This document shows positions 17,370-26,987 of a stretch of DNA of 64,000 bases, one piece after another. Origin of the DNA: Microcoleus sp. FACHB-1515. GTDB lineage: Bacteria > Cyanobacteriota > Cyanobacteriia > Elainellales > Elainellaceae. The position numbers and the translations under genes are program-made. The notes under the pieces are model-generated. The model worked only from the letters and a program-made list of their open reading frames with translations, was not told the origin of the DNA and ran no database searches. The DNA lies in assembly GCF_014696105.1 (NCBI RefSeq), contig NZ_JACJPO010000015.1, positions 1 through 64,000 of the forward strand, read 5' to 3'. Numbering within the stretch: position 1 is the first letter of the stretch; the number at the start of each line of letters is the position of its first letter.

Positions 17370-17675
17370 TTTCGATCGCTCACGGACACGACATCAGCGG
17401 CTCAAATGAGTTGACACACTGGCCGCCCCACCGATTTTACTGCAATGTATTTGGCAGCAACGGCAATCCGCTCAATCAGTTTCGGTGGAAAAACGCTAGC
17501 CCAAATCGGCTACAGCCGCTACGGTAAAAAGAATACATGTCAGTTTTTGACGAGTGGCGCAGACTGATAATGCATGTATGTGACGCATTCATGCGAATGT
17601 AAAATCCTTTTCATCCGTTTTAAGAAACGACAAGTGCCTGTTGATCGCTGCGATCGCGCCACCCTATCATCCGCA
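17370..17675. other. Divergent spacer between the NmrA-like gene and the hybrid kinase
   Basis: About 306 bp without a gene. In-frame sequence upstream of the kinase ATG reaches back to 17574 but looks non-coding. A TTGACG at 17547 is followed by TAATGC 15 bp on, a poor promoter candidate. No hairpin or repeat was seen. Confidence 0.4.
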
Positions 17676-20600
17676 ATGAACGAGCCAAGCTGCTCTCATC
17701 CGACTGCTTCGATTGCCACCGTGCCACCGCTCGTTTTGCTGCAAAAAATTATCACTGCCACAAGCAAGCAAATTGGCGATCGTCGATTTGACGAGCTTGT
17801 GGTGCAGCTTCAGCAAAACTGGAGCGGTGTGGCGATCGTGGCCGAATGTGAATCAGGAACCTGGCAAGTTCTGAGTGCTGCGCCGACTGGGGTAAGCATT
17901 GATGCCTTGCTCACCGCCATACAGGACGGGCAATCGCTGCAAGAAGGCGCTCAAGTGTTTGCAGCCGATAGCAGTGGTGCAGTGGTTGGTGCGATCGCAG
18001 TGGCAACGGATGTTCTCGATCGCGCCAGCATGCAGGCCGTGCTGGAAATTCTAGCGCCGCTGGTCGGGGCAGAAATCGAGCGGCGACGGCTTCAAGCTGC
18101 CGCCCAAGCCAGCCAGCAGCAGGCCGAACGGTTCCAGTGCATTCTCGATCATCTGCCACAGCAGATTTTTTGGAAGGATACTCAGTTCGTTTATCAAGGT
18201 GGCAATCAAGCTTGGGCAGCAGCGATCGGACTCAACAGCATCAGCGAGGCGATCGGCAAAACTGATTTGCAGCTAAATTGGCCGAGCGAGCTTGCCACGC
18301 TGTTTCAGCAGCAAGACCAGCAGGTCATCACATCGGGACAGCCGCTAGAGCTAATCGAAACGCCAGCCTATCCGATCAGTCAGCCCGCCTGGATCAGCGT
18401 TCACAAATCGATGCTCACTGATGCAGCAGGCAATGCAATCGGCGTGGTTGGCTGGATGGAAGACATCTCTGCCTTTCTGCAAACCGAAGCGCAACTGCGG
18501 CTGCAACTTGAGCGCGATCGCCTGCTGAAAACGAGCCTGTTGCACATCCATCGATCGCTGCAACTCGAAGATGCGCTCAACAACGCCGTCACTGCCGTTC
18601 AGCAGTTTCTTCAGGCCGATCGCGTCTTGGTGTACCAAATTCACCCTGACCAGTCTGGAACGCTGGTCGCAGCGGCCACTGCACCCGAATGGACGATCGA
18701 GCAAGCAGGCGATCGCCATCAGCACTGGTTTGGCGTGGCCGATTGCGCGACGGGGAATGAAACCATTTCGCTCACCGCTCAGTATGAGCAAGGCCACCTG
18801 TGCATTGTTCACGATGTCCAGCAGCACGGCTTTTCGCCAGAGATGATGCGGTTTTTGCGGCAGATTTCCGTACAGGCAAAGCTGGTTGTGCCGCTGTTGA
18901 GCGGCGGTTTGTGGGGCTTGCTCGTGGTGCAGCAGTGTCACGCGCCGCGCCAGTGGCAGCCGTTTGAAATCGATTTGCTTCAGCAGCTTGCCACTCAAGT
19001 TGCCATTGCCATTCAGCAAGCCCAGCTCTTTCAGCAGGTGCAGCAGCAGGCGCAGCGCGAACAACTGCTCAACTCGATCAATCGATCGATTAGCGCCAGC
19101 CTCAATCCACAGCACATCATTGACGAAATTGTGAAGCGGACGGGCGAATGCTTTGCGGTCGATCGCGTTGTGATTTACACGCTAGGCGATCGAATTCAGG
19201 CAAGTACCGAATGGCGCAGCAGCAAAGCGATTGCCTCAGTTCTGGGAACGATTTGGGAACGGGAAGACTGGCCGGATTTATCCAACCCCAATTCCAACTT
19301 TTGCAATCGGCGGGCGCTGCATGTGCCACGCTATGAAGATAAGCCGATGTCGCGACGCACTCAGCAACGCTGGTCAGAAACACAAATCAAATCGTTTGTG
19401 AGTGCGCCGATCGTCATTCATGGAGCGCTCTATGGCAGCTTGACGATTCACACTACCAGGCAATATCGCAGCTTCACAGCCGAAGAAATTCACCTGCTCG
19501 AAGCGATTGCTGCTCAAACGGCGATCGCGCTGTGCAATGCCCAAAGCTACGAATATCTTGAACAGTTGGTGCAGACGCGCACCCAAGAACTTGCGATCGA
19601 AAAGCAGTTGTCAGAAACGGCCAACCGCGCCAAAAGTGAATTTTTGGCCGTCATGAGCCACGAACTTCGCACGCCGCTCAATGCAATTCTTGGCCTGTCT
19701 GACCTGCTAAGGCAAGGCGTTCACGGCGCACTCAACGCCAAACAGCGCGAATACATGCAGTGCATCTACAGCAGTGGCGAGCATCTGCTGGCGCTGATTA
19801 GCGACATTCTCGATCTCTCGAAAGTGGAAGCGGGTCGAGAAGAACTGGATCTGAAGCCGATTGTTGTGGCGGATTTATGCACCTATTGTTTGTCAGTCGT
19901 GCAGGAACGCGCTGATGCAGCCGGATTAATTTTGCGACAGGCGATCGATCCCACTGTCGATCTGTGCATTGCGGACGAACGCCGCCTGCGGCAAATGATT
20001 CTGAATTTGCTTTCAAATGCCGTCAAGTTTACGCCTGCTGGAACCGTCACGCTCAGCGTCATCAAGCAGCCGCAAAGCGTTCACTTCACCGTCACCGATA
20101 CCGGAATTGGCATCGCGCCTGACCAGCTACCCACGCTGTTTCGCTTGTTTCATCAGCTTGACAGCCGCCTCAATCGCCACTACGAAGGAACAGGATTGGG
20201 ACTTGCTTTGACCCAGCGGCTCGCTCAGCTTCACGGCGGTGAAGTCACCGTTGAATCGACTCTCGGTGAAGGCAGTCGCTTTACGATCGTCCTGCCCGAT
20301 CGCCCCGTCACTGAAGCGCATTTTCGCGCCGAACTTGACCAGTTTTGTCCGGCAGTTCCGCCGCTGTCCCGCGATCGCGCAGCGCTCCCGGAACGGTATC
20401 GCGAAGCGCAGAGGGAACGGTATCAGAGGGAACAGTATCGCCGCCGAATTTTGCTGGTTCAAACAGATACACAGCAGGCACAAACGATTTGCGATTATCT
20501 CAGCGGACTGAGCTACGACGTGATGCATCAAGCGGAACTGGCCGACCTGATCGCCGATTTGCACCAGCAGCAGCCGGATTTGTTGCTGCTCGCACTGCCT

Positions 20601-20792
20601 GAGCACGACGAATCGCATTTCACGCTGCTCAAACGCCTGCGCGAGCAGCCTGATTTGGTGCAGCTTCCCGTGATCGTGCTCACCGATTTGACGGTGCGGG
20701 GCGATCGCTACCTGAATGCAGGTGCAACGGCGACGCTTTGCCAGCCGATCGGTCTGATGCAGCTTGAATCAACGCTGTTGCGCTACCTGTAG
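17676..20792 (+). CDS. Hybrid sensor histidine kinase (PAS-GAF-GAF-HisKA-HATPase-degenerate receiver)
   Basis: From ATG 17676 the protein is 1038 residues. Order: an N-terminal GAF-like region (about 20-140), PAS (about 155-270), a phytochrome-type GAF (about 290-465), a second GAF (about 470-630), HisKA with His662 in VMSHELRTPLNAIL, HATPase (NLLSNAVKFTP, DTGIGIAP, GTGLGLAL) and a C-terminal receiver. The first GAF has the phytochrome-like GLLVVQQC stretch but Glu in the SPEMMR position where cyanobacteriochromes have the bilin-binding Cys, so a covalent chromophore is unlikely. The receiver has Ala in place of the phospho-acceptor Asp (LLLLALPEHD) and Gln for the conserved Lys (CQPIG). No partner regulator is adjacent. 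Confidence 0.92.
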   Translation: MNEPSCSHPTASIATVPPLVLLQKIITATSKQIGDRRFDELVVQLQQNWSGVAIVAECESGTWQVLSAAPTGVSIDALLTAIQDGQSLQEGAQVFAADSSGAVVGAIAVATDVLDRASMQAVLEILAPLVGAEIERRRLQAAAQASQQQAERFQCILDHLPQQIFWKDTQFVYQGGNQAWAAAIGLNSISEAIGKTDLQLNWPSELATLFQQQDQQVITSGQPLELIETPAYPISQPAWISVHKSMLTDAAGNAIGVVGWMEDISAFLQTEAQLRLQLERDRLLKTSLLHIHRSLQLEDALNNAVTAVQQFLQADRVLVYQIHPDQSGTLVAAATAPEWTIEQAGDRHQHWFGVADCATGNETISLTAQYEQGHLCIVHDVQQHGFSPEMMRFLRQISVQAKLVVPLLSGGLWGLLVVQQCHAPRQWQPFEIDLLQQLATQVAIAIQQAQLFQQVQQQAQREQLLNSINRSISASLNPQHIIDEIVKRTGECFAVDRVVIYTLGDRIQASTEWRSSKAIASVLGTIWEREDWPDLSNPNSNFCNRRALHVPRYEDKPMSRRTQQRWSETQIKSFVSAPIVIHGALYGSLTIHTTRQYRSFTAEEIHLLEAIAAQTAIALCNAQSYEYLEQLVQTRTQELAIEKQLSETANRAKSEFLAVMSHELRTPLNAILGLSDLLRQGVHGALNAKQREYMQCIYSSGEHLLALISDILDLSKVEAGREELDLKPIVVADLCTYCLSVVQERADAAGLILRQAIDPTVDLCIADERRLRQMILNLLSNAVKFTPAGTVTLSVIKQPQSVHFTVTDTGIGIAPDQLPTLFRLFHQLDSRLNRHYEGTGLGLALTQRLAQLHGGEVTVESTLGEGSRFTIVLPDRPVTEAHFRAELDQFCPAVPPLSRDRAALPERYREAQRERYQREQYRRRILLVQTDTQQAQTICDYLSGLSYDVMHQAELADLIADLHQQQPDLLLLALPEHDESHFTLLKRLREQPDLVQLPVIVLTDLTVRGDRYLNAGATATLCQPIGLMQLESTLLRYL

Positions 20793-20795
20793 CGG

Positions 20796-21545
20796 CTACC
20801 AAGGTAAGCGGCTGCCGTCCCAAGAGAAAAATTCGCCGCTGTCTGCTTCGGTGAGCTTTGAGAGAATGGTGAGAAGCTGTTCGACGGTGCGATCGACACT
20901 GAACAATTTCTCTGGCGGCACATTGCGCTGAAACGGGCGCGATAGCTCAGTGTCGGTTGTGCCTGGATGCAGCACGACCACGATCGCCTGCGGATTTTTG
21001 CGGCGATATTCGATCGAGGCCGTTTTCATCAGCATATTTAGCGCAGTTTTGGAAGCGCGATAGCCATACCAGCCGCCAAGCTGATTGTCGCCAATGCTGC
21101 CGACTTTAGCAGAAATCGTCGCGAAGACGCAGCGATTGCGATGACTCAGTAACGGCAACAAATGCTTCGCCAGCAAAATTGCGCCAACGCTGTTGATTTG
21201 AAAATAGCGCAGCAGGCGATCGCCATCGATCTGCCGCAAACTTTTTTCAGGCGAGAGCGTGGCATCGTGCAAAACGCCAACGCAGTTGATGACGCAATCG
21301 AGGCGATCGACCTGAGCTTGAATTTGCTGAACTGCTGCGGAAATTTGCGCTTCTTCCGTGACATCGACTTGAAGACAAACGATGCGATCGGAGTGCTGAT
21401 CTTGCAGGGCAAATAGTTCGGTTGCTCTGGCGCGATCGCGATAGGTGGCAAACAGTTTGGTGATGCTTTCATCTAGCAGTAACTTTCGGACAAAACCAAG
21501 TCCAATTCCTTGCGTTGCGCCGACAATCAATCCGTTCATTTCCAC
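20796..21545 (-). CDS. SDR-family oxidoreductase, C-factor-like
   Basis: A 249-residue short-chain dehydrogenase: GATQGIG (8-14), VDVTEE, NCVGVLHD, YGYRASK with the Tyr/Lys pair and HPGTTDTELSRPF. The last motif and the short length place it with C-factor (CsgA)-like SDRs, whose substrate is usually unknown. ATGs at 21545 and 21539 are both possible. It is convergent with the hybrid kinase (3 bp between stops) and follows the sigma-factor gene on the same strand behind a terminator. Confidence 0.85.
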   Translation of the reverse strand: MEMNGLIVGATQGIGLGFVRKLLLDESITKLFATYRDRARATELFALQDQHSDRIVCLQVDVTEEAQISAAVQQIQAQVDRLDCVINCVGVLHDATLSPEKSLRQIDGDRLLRYFQINSVGAILLAKHLLPLLSHRNRCVFATISAKVGSIGDNQLGGWYGYRASKTALNMLMKTASIEYRRKNPQAIVVVLHPGTTDTELSRPFQRNVPPEKLFSVDRTVEQLLTILSKLTEADSGEFFSWDGSRLPW

Positions 21546-21586
21546 CCAAAATAAACGCCGCGATCGCTTCTTCTAGCTTCGCGGCG
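21546..21586 (-). terminator. Rho-independent terminator of the sigma-factor gene
   Basis: Minus strand: CGCCGCG (21580-21586), a 17-base loop, CGCGGCG (21556-21562), then TTTATTTT. It lies 20-60 bp past the sigma gene's stop and just upstream of the SDR start. Confidence 0.75.
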
Positions 21587-21608
21587 AGAACATCAAACCA
21601 CTGAAAAA

Positions 21609-22565
21609 TTAGCTGGCGAGATACTCGCGAATATCTGCCCGACGCTTACGCAACTTCGTCAGCGCTTCGCGCTCGATTTGGCGGACACGCTCACGGCTAA
21701 TGTTGAGGCGATCGCCAATCTTGGCGAGCGTTAGCGCCTGTCCATCTTCCAACCCAAACCGCAGGGACAGCACTTGACGCTGCTGCGGCGTCAAATCGGC
21801 CATCAGTTGCTCTAGTTCGCTGCGGAGCGACGACTGCGTGGCAAAATCTTCGGGCGAGGGGCCAGTGTCTTCCAGCAGTTCGCCCAGTTCGGTGTCCTGG
21901 TTGTCGCCCACGCGCAGATCGAGCGAAAGCGGCAGGCGGGCGCGTTCAAGATACTCGCGCACCTGCTTCGAGGTCAGGTCAAGCTCTTTCGCCAGTTCAG
22001 CGGCAGTGGCCGCGCGGCCAAGCTGCTGAGCGAGTTGACGCTGCGCTTTCTTGATTTTGTTGAGCTTTTCGGTGATGTGGATGGGAAGGCGGATGGTACG
22101 ACCTTTTTCGGCGATCGCTCGCGTGATCGCCTGCCGAATCCACCAGTAGGCATAGGTGCTGAACCGATAGCCTTTTGTGGGGTCAAACTTCTCAACGCCG
22201 CGCTGCATTCCGATCGTGCCCTCCTGAATCAGGTCAAGCAGATCGACGTTGCGCTTGATATATTTCTTGGCGACCGAGACGACAAGCCGCAAATTTGCCT
22301 CGACCATGCGGCGTTTGGCGTTTTCGCCTTCTGCGATCGCCTGCTTGAGGTCAGCGATCGAAACATTTGCCTGTGCTGCCCACTCTTCCAGGCTTGGATC
22401 GCGTCCGTTGGCATCGGCAAATTCATCTTTGGCATCATTCAGCAGGCCAAGACGCTGTACCTGCTTACCGAAGAGGATTTCCTGCTCGTGCGTCAGCAGC
22501 GGCACACGACCGATCTCACGCAGGTAAGCCCTTACCAAGTCTGTTGAGGTTTGAGCGGTTTTCAT
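21609..22565 (-). CDS. Group 2 (RpoD-like) RNA polymerase sigma factor
   Basis: The 318-residue protein has region 1.2 ([18 protein letters not shown]), region 2 ([17 protein letters not shown] ... [18 protein letters not shown] ... [12 protein letters not shown]), region 3 and region 4 with the [22 protein letters not shown]. Lacking the long N-terminal extension of the principal SigA, it fits the non-essential group 2 factors (SigB/C/D/E) used for light, carbon, nitrogen or stress adaptation. Which one cannot be assigned with certainty; the N-terminus resembles SigB/SigD. The gene has its own terminator, and glycogen phosphorylase is divergent, sharing the 0.6-kb spacer. Confidence 0.93.
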   Translation of the reverse strand: MKTAQTSTDLVRAYLREIGRVPLLTHEQEILFGKQVQRLGLLNDAKDEFADANGRDPSLEEWAAQANVSIADLKQAIAEGENAKRRMVEANLRLVVSVAKKYIKRNVDLLDLIQEGTIGMQRGVEKFDPTKGYRFSTYAYWWIRQAITRAIAEKGRTIRLPIHITEKLNKIKKAQRQLAQQLGRAATAAELAKELDLTSKQVREYLERARLPLSLDLRVGDNQDTELGELLEDTGPSPEDFATQSSLRSELEQLMADLTPQQRQVLSLRFGLEDGQALTLAKIGDRLNISRERVRQIEREALTKLRKRRADIREYLAS

Positions 22566-23173
22566 TGTGGCTATCTCGACGGTGGAAGTTGGCAGAAGGG
22601 GAAGCGAAAAATGCGGATAGGTCGATCAAGCTACCACATCTAGCGAGAGCGGCAGCAGTTGCAAGAGTAAACGCGATTTTGAGCAGCGAAGACAGGAGAA
22701 TGGCTTGAGGCGGAGCTGTTTGGCGAACAGCAGCTTATAGACAGCGGCTCGATCGATGCGGTACAGCCTTCCCGTGAATGTCACTCAAAAACTCAGCGGT
22801 GAGGTGCACCAGTTCCGTTACATTAACTCCTGAATCGAACTTTGAGTGTAAATAACTGTAACATTTATGAGCGGAAGCGCAACAGCCCTGTAAGGGCAAT
22901 TTTGATTTTGGTTGAGCCGCTAGAGTATTACCAGAATACCCAGAAAGCCGCAGCCTGATTGCATCTTGGCAAACAAAATCTCTAACAGTTTCCATAGAGA
23001 AATCCGTCTTTTGGCAGACCAACGATTGAGCTTATTAGCGTTAATAGGTAGTTTTACCTGAATCAACCTTGAATCGACGTGCTGCGACTGACCGAAAACA
23101 GTGTTAAGAATCACCATCTCTTCCGGCTGTAGCAGCGACAATGAGTCAAATTGCAGCCCTCTACGAGCACCGC
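22566..23173. other. Long divergent spacer between sigma factor and glycogen phosphorylase
   Basis: About 600 bp. No convincing gene: the open frames are short and unlike proteins. It must contain the promoters of both genes. An AT-rich patch with TGTAAATAACTGTAACATTTATG (22850-22875) is the only compositionally distinct segment. No strong hairpin or repeated motif was found. Confidence 0.45.
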
Positions 23174-25774
23174 ATGAAGCCGATCCGCACTTTCAACGTT
23201 TCTCCCGCACTGCCGCCACAGCTAGAGCCGTTACGCAAACTGGCCTACAATCTGCACTGGGACTGGAATTTCGAGACGACCGATTTGTTTCGCCGACTCG
23301 ATCGCGACCTGTGGGAATCGAGTCGCTACAATCCCGTGTTGATGCTCGGCACGATTAGCCAAGCCCGCTTGCAGGAAGCCGCCGAAGACGAAGGTTTTCT
23401 CGCCCAGATGGATCGCGCCGTGCGGCAGCTTGACTCGTACCTGCAAGAGCGCACCTGGTATCGCAAAAATCGCAAGCACGACATTTCGCCTGCTGAATCG
23501 CACAGTGCGATCGTCGCTCAGCCGTCGCAAGAATGCTACGCCTACTTCTCGGCAGAATTTGGCCTCACAACCGCCTTGCCGATCTATTCGGGCGGTTTGG
23601 GCGTTTTGGCAGGCGATCACCTCAAATCCGCTTCCGATCTCGGTTTGCCGCTGGTCGGCGTTGGCCTGCTTTACCAAGAAGGCTATTTCTCGCAACTGCT
23701 CAACGCAGACGGTTGGCAGCAAGAATTCTATCCGCTCAACGACTTCTACAACATGCCGCTGTATCTAGAGCGCCAGCCAGACGGGTCGGAGTTGCGGATT
23801 GCAGTGGATTATCCGGGGCGGACGGTATACGCTCGCGTTTGGCGCGTGCAGGTGGGCACTGTGCCGCTGTATATGCTGGATACGAACCTGCCGGAGAATA
23901 GCGCATACGACCAAGACATTACCGATCGCCTCTACGGAGGTGACATCGACCTCCGTATCCACCAGGAAATCATGCTGGGCGTCGGTGGAGTGCGAATGCT
24001 GTACGCGCTTGGCTTGCGTCCGACCGCGTTTCACATGAACGAAGGGCACTCGGCCTTTCTTGCCCTAGAGCGAATTCGGATGATGATGCAGCAGGACGGA
24101 CTCGATTTCGCCAGCGCTCAACAGGTCGCCAATTCCAGCCAGCTTTTCACCACGCACACGCCCGTTCCGGCTGGAATCGACTTGTTTCCGCCAGAGAAAA
24201 TCACCTACTATCTGGGTCACTACGCGCAGGCGTTCGGCTTGTCAAAAGAAGAATTTCTCTCGCTGGGGCGCGAAGAGTCCGGCGACTTGCAGGCTCCGTT
24301 TAGCATGGCGATTTTGGCGATCAAAATGGCGAGCTTTGTTAACGGCGTCAGCCAGCTTCACGGCAAAGTGTCGCAGGAAATGTTTCGATCGCTCTGGCCG
24401 AACTTTCCGCAGCCCGAAGTGCCAATTACGGCAATCACAAACGGCGTTCACGCTCGAAGCTGCGTCGCCAAATCGAATCAGGAACTTTACGATCGCTACC
24501 TCGGCCCCAGTTGGTCACAAGCTCCTGCCGATCGTCCCTTGTGGGATCGCGTCGATGCGATTCCGGATGAAGAACTCTGGCGCAATCACGAACGCTGTCG
24601 ATCAGAACTGGTCGTCTTCATCCGCGACTGGCTAGGAAAACAACTCCGCAAGCGCGGCGCTTCCAGCGGCGAACTCGATCGCGCCAAAGAAGTTCTCGAT
24701 CCGACGATTTTGACGATCGGCTTTGCTCGCCGCTTTGCCACCTACAAGCGAGCCACGCTGTTTTTGCGCGACCTCGATCGGATCAAGCGAATTTTGGCGG
24801 GCGATCAGCGTCAGGTGCAGTTTGTAATCGCTGGAAAAGCCCATCCCAAAGACATTCCTGGCAAAGAACTGATCCGCGAAATTATCCACTTCACCCGCGA
24901 AGAAGGCTTGAGCGGTCGCGTCGTTTTTGTGCCTAACTACGACATCCACATCTCGCGCATGATGGTGGCAGGTTGCGACGTGTGGCTGAATACGCCACGC
25001 CGTCCGCGCGAAGCATCAGGAACCAGCGGCATGAAAGCGGCCATGAACGGACTGCCCAACCTGAGCGTTTTGGATGGCTGGTGGGACGAAGCCGACTATG
25101 TGAAAACCGGATGGGCGATCGGTCACGGCGAAGACTACGACGATCCGGAATACCAAGACGATGTAGAAGCCAACGCGCTCTACAACCTGCTAGAGCAAGA
25201 AGTTGTGCCGCTGTTTTACGATCGCGACGCAGACGGCCTACCGCGAGGCTGGATCGCAAAGATGAAAGACGCCATCCGCCTCAACTGTCCCCAATTCAAC
25301 ACGGCTCGGATGGTCAGCGACTATGCCCGACGCGGTTATTTTCCAGCCAGCGATCGCTACTACACGCTCACCTCAGACAATTATGCTCCGGCCAAAGAGC
25401 TTGCCCAGTGGGAAACCAACCTGTTTGATCACTGGTACGACATGAAAATTGAGCAGGTAGACGTGTCGGAAACCGGAGCAATTCGCGTCGGCCAAACGAT
25501 CGCCGTCAAAGCTCGCATCAACCTGGGTGCACTTCAGCCCGAAGACGTGCAGGTTGAACTCTATCAGGGCACGATCGATGCAGAAGGCGAAATTGCCAAC
25601 GGCGTTCCGCTGGTGATGGACTATCAAGGCCAAGATGCACAAGGAGCCAGCCTGTATACCGCCAACTTGACCTACACCAGCAGCGGCCTTCAGGGACTTT
25701 CGCTGCGCGTTCTGCCGAGCCACAAAAATCTCAGCAGTCCGTATGAGCCGAGGTTGACGCTTTGGGCAAGTTGA
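23174..25774 (+). CDS. glgP: Glycogen/alpha-glucan phosphorylase (GT35)
   Basis: The 866-residue product begins MKPIRTFNVSPALPPQLEPL, the usual start in this cyanobacterial family; an in-frame ATG at 23141 is less likely. It has NEGHSAFLALE, THTPVPAGIDLF, TNGVHARS, FARRFATYKRA and the pyridoxal-phosphate-binding EASGTSGMKAAMNG loop. It releases glucose-1-phosphate from the non-reducing ends of glycogen, feeding dark catabolism. This is the shorter, bacterial/archaeal MalP-like form with a C-terminal domain rather than the muscle form. No other glycogen genes are adjacent. Confidence 0.94.
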   Translation: MKPIRTFNVSPALPPQLEPLRKLAYNLHWDWNFETTDLFRRLDRDLWESSRYNPVLMLGTISQARLQEAAEDEGFLAQMDRAVRQLDSYLQERTWYRKNRKHDISPAESHSAIVAQPSQECYAYFSAEFGLTTALPIYSGGLGVLAGDHLKSASDLGLPLVGVGLLYQEGYFSQLLNADGWQQEFYPLNDFYNMPLYLERQPDGSELRIAVDYPGRTVYARVWRVQVGTVPLYMLDTNLPENSAYDQDITDRLYGGDIDLRIHQEIMLGVGGVRMLYALGLRPTAFHMNEGHSAFLALERIRMMMQQDGLDFASAQQVANSSQLFTTHTPVPAGIDLFPPEKITYYLGHYAQAFGLSKEEFLSLGREESGDLQAPFSMAILAIKMASFVNGVSQLHGKVSQEMFRSLWPNFPQPEVPITAITNGVHARSCVAKSNQELYDRYLGPSWSQAPADRPLWDRVDAIPDEELWRNHERCRSELVVFIRDWLGKQLRKRGASSGELDRAKEVLDPTILTIGFARRFATYKRATLFLRDLDRIKRILAGDQRQVQFVIAGKAHPKDIPGKELIREIIHFTREEGLSGRVVFVPNYDIHISRMMVAGCDVWLNTPRRPREASGTSGMKAAMNGLPNLSVLDGWWDEADYVKTGWAIGHGEDYDDPEYQDDVEANALYNLLEQEVVPLFYDRDADGLPRGWIAKMKDAIRLNCPQFNTARMVSDYARRGYFPASDRYYTLTSDNYAPAKELAQWETNLFDHWYDMKIEQVDVSETGAIRVGQTIAVKARINLGALQPEDVQVELYQGTIDAEGEIANGVPLVMDYQGQDAQGASLYTANLTYTSSGLQGLSLRVLPSHKNLSSPYEPRLTLWAS

Positions 25775-25807
25775 AGAACATCGGCTAAACGCTTGCCGCC
25801 ATCGGCT

Positions 25808-26035
25808 TTAGCGCGTGCGACGATCGCGGCGCAGTTGGCGGACGGCAAAAAATCCTGCTGCTAAAAACACAGCGTCCATGAATAGGACGAGCGCGGCTTG
25901 CTGCTGAAAGGCCGAGGGATTGGTGCAGACCTGCGACGGCTGCGAACACAAAATTCCATTTAAAATCAGCCAAGGCAGCGAGCCGAAGATCCACACGACC
26001 GCGCTCACCAAGATTGCCACATGCAGCTTCACCAT
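25808..26035 (-). CDS. Small two-span membrane protein, unknown function
   Basis: A 75-residue protein with two hydrophobic segments (about 5-29 and 46-66), a Cys pair in the connecting loop (CSQPSQVC) and a basic C-terminus (RQLRRDRRTR), so the C-terminus is probably cytoplasmic. The loop cysteines could form a disulfide on the outer side. A longer overlapping frame (to 26159) looks non-coding. Convergent with glgP. Confidence 0.55.
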   Translation of the reverse strand: MVKLHVAILVSAVVWIFGSLPWLILNGILCSQPSQVCTNPSAFQQQAALVLFMDAVFLAAGFFAVRQLRRDRRTR

Positions 26036-26136
26036 TCGATCGCCTTTTTTTCCATTTGCAGGTCAGACTAGCAGAGTGTTTGGCAAAAAGAAAAGACCTG
26101 CGTCTTATCGATCGGCTAGGTTTAAGCCAAGCAAGA

Positions 26137-26182
26137 AAGGCGCACAGCCTTTCGTTCAATAACGAAAACTGTGCGCCTTCCC
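26137..26182 (-). terminator. Long hairpin terminator of hli
   Basis: AAGGCGCACAG (about 26138-26148) pairs with CTGTGCGCCTT (26170-26180), and inside it AACGAAA pairs with TTTCGTT. On the minus strand the stem is followed by TCTTGCTT. It lies 40-80 bp after the hli stop. The pairing is extensive; the T-tract is weak, so it could also be a 3'-end stabiliser. Confidence 0.6.
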
Positions 26183-26219
26183 AAAAAGAGGCTGACTAAA
26201 TTGTCTGAGATGACTGCGA

Positions 26220-26441
26220 CTAGCGAGCAGCGTAGCCAATCAGGTGCAGGACATCACGAAGGACGCTGTATCCCGCCAAATCCCACAGCAGATAGGCTGT
26301 GAAGCCAATCATGGCGAGGCGGCCATTCCACAGTTCTGCTTGGGGAGTCCAGCCAAACAAAAAGGCGTTGCGATCGACCCCATTATATTCGCTGGCAACC
26401 GCAGGAAGATCAGTGCTAGAACGTTTTTCTTGTGTTTGCAT
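26220..26441 (-). CDS. hli: High-light-inducible protein (single-helix chlorophyll-binding)
   Basis: The 73-residue protein has the chlorophyll a/b-binding motif in AELWNGRLAMIGF, followed by a transmembrane helix (about 42-62). HLIPs bind chlorophyll and carotenoid in the thylakoid membrane, protect from excess light and help photosystem II and chlorophyll turnover. CGGAACTTTAAC precedes the ATG. A possible RpaB site lies just upstream. Confidence 0.95.
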   Translation of the reverse strand: MQTQEKRSSTDLPAVASEYNGVDRNAFLFGWTPQAELWNGRLAMIGFTAYLLWDLAGYSVLRDVLHLIGYAAR

Positions 26442-26458
26442 GTTAAAGTTCCGAACTC

Positions 26459-26490
26459 GTTATACTCTCCAGTTTGTTACGAAAGATTAC
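26459..26490 (-). promoter_or_regulatory. Candidate hli promoter with degenerate HLR1-like site
   Basis: On the minus strand a TATAAC -10-like box (26459-26464) lies about 18 bp upstream of the ATG. GTTACGAAAGATTAC (26476-26490) has two TTAC half-sites starting 10 bp apart, the spacing of the HLR1 element bound by the response regulator RpaB at psbA and hli genes in model cyanobacteria. The second halves of the HLR1 repeats are degenerate, so this is tentative. Confidence 0.35.
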
Positions 26491-26633
26491 TGCCATCCCC
26501 TGTCGCTGGTTCTAACTCCAACTCATCCTCAAGAATGAGAGCGCATTTTTTGAAAAGGTATGATTCAGCACAGGGCTGTCCTAGCAGCAGAGTTCAGCTT
26601 TTGGACAAGTTAAAGCAGAAGTATCAACGCTTG

Positions 26634-26987
26634 CTAATCCTGCACCATCAGCTTAACGTTGGCATTTTGCAGGCCAGGACGCTTGACGGTTGAAAGCGTT
26701 TGATTGATGGCGTATTTTTGGTTAATTGCACCCAGCAATTGTTCGAGATTGTGATGCTTAGCAACACCCCAAAGATCAGCCACGATCGCAAACGAACCAT
26801 CCGCACTGCGCGACCAGCCCAAATCGCAATCGCCATCTAGCACCAGCACAATGTCTGCCGGAACCGATTCATCACAGAGACCGCGCACGTTGGCATCAGT
26901 TTTAAAAGTCATACCCAAATCGCGTAAAGCCGCTTTGAGCATTTCAGCATCCGTAAGTTTGCTGCGTAGCGTGCTGAAGTGAGACAT
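26634..26987 (-). CDS. ycf35: Ycf35/DUF1257 family protein
   Basis: The 117-residue product begins MSHFSTLRSKLTDAEMLKAA and ends with RPGLQNANVKLMVQD, both hallmarks of DUF1257 (Ycf35), also found on red-algal plastid genomes. Internal motifs are ADIVLVLDGDCDLGWSR and ADLWGVAKHH. The function is not established. The start at 26987 is supported by GGGAGAACTC upstream; an in-frame ATG at 27032 gives a non-family extension. The hli gene lies downstream on the same strand, 190 bp away. Confidence 0.9.
   Translation of the reverse strand: MSHFSTLRSKLTDAEMLKAALRDLGMTFKTDANVRGLCDESVPADIVLVLDGDCDLGWSRSADGSFAIVADLWGVAKHHNLEQLLGAINQKYAINQTLSTVKRPGLQNANVKLMVQD

Noticed and set aside
17547-17573. Sigma-70 promoter for the hybrid kinase
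   Set aside because: The candidate -10 box is 15 bp or less from the -35 and poorly matched.
17574-17675. Longer N-terminus of the hybrid kinase
   Set aside because: The extra residues are Cys/Arg-rich and unlike the family, and no ribosome-binding site precedes 17574. ATG 17676 begins the recognisable protein.
25785-26159. A 124-codon minus-strand frame overlapping the small membrane protein
   Set aside because: Its translation is basic and lacks protein-like features, while the frame at 25808-26035 encodes two clear hydrophobic spans.
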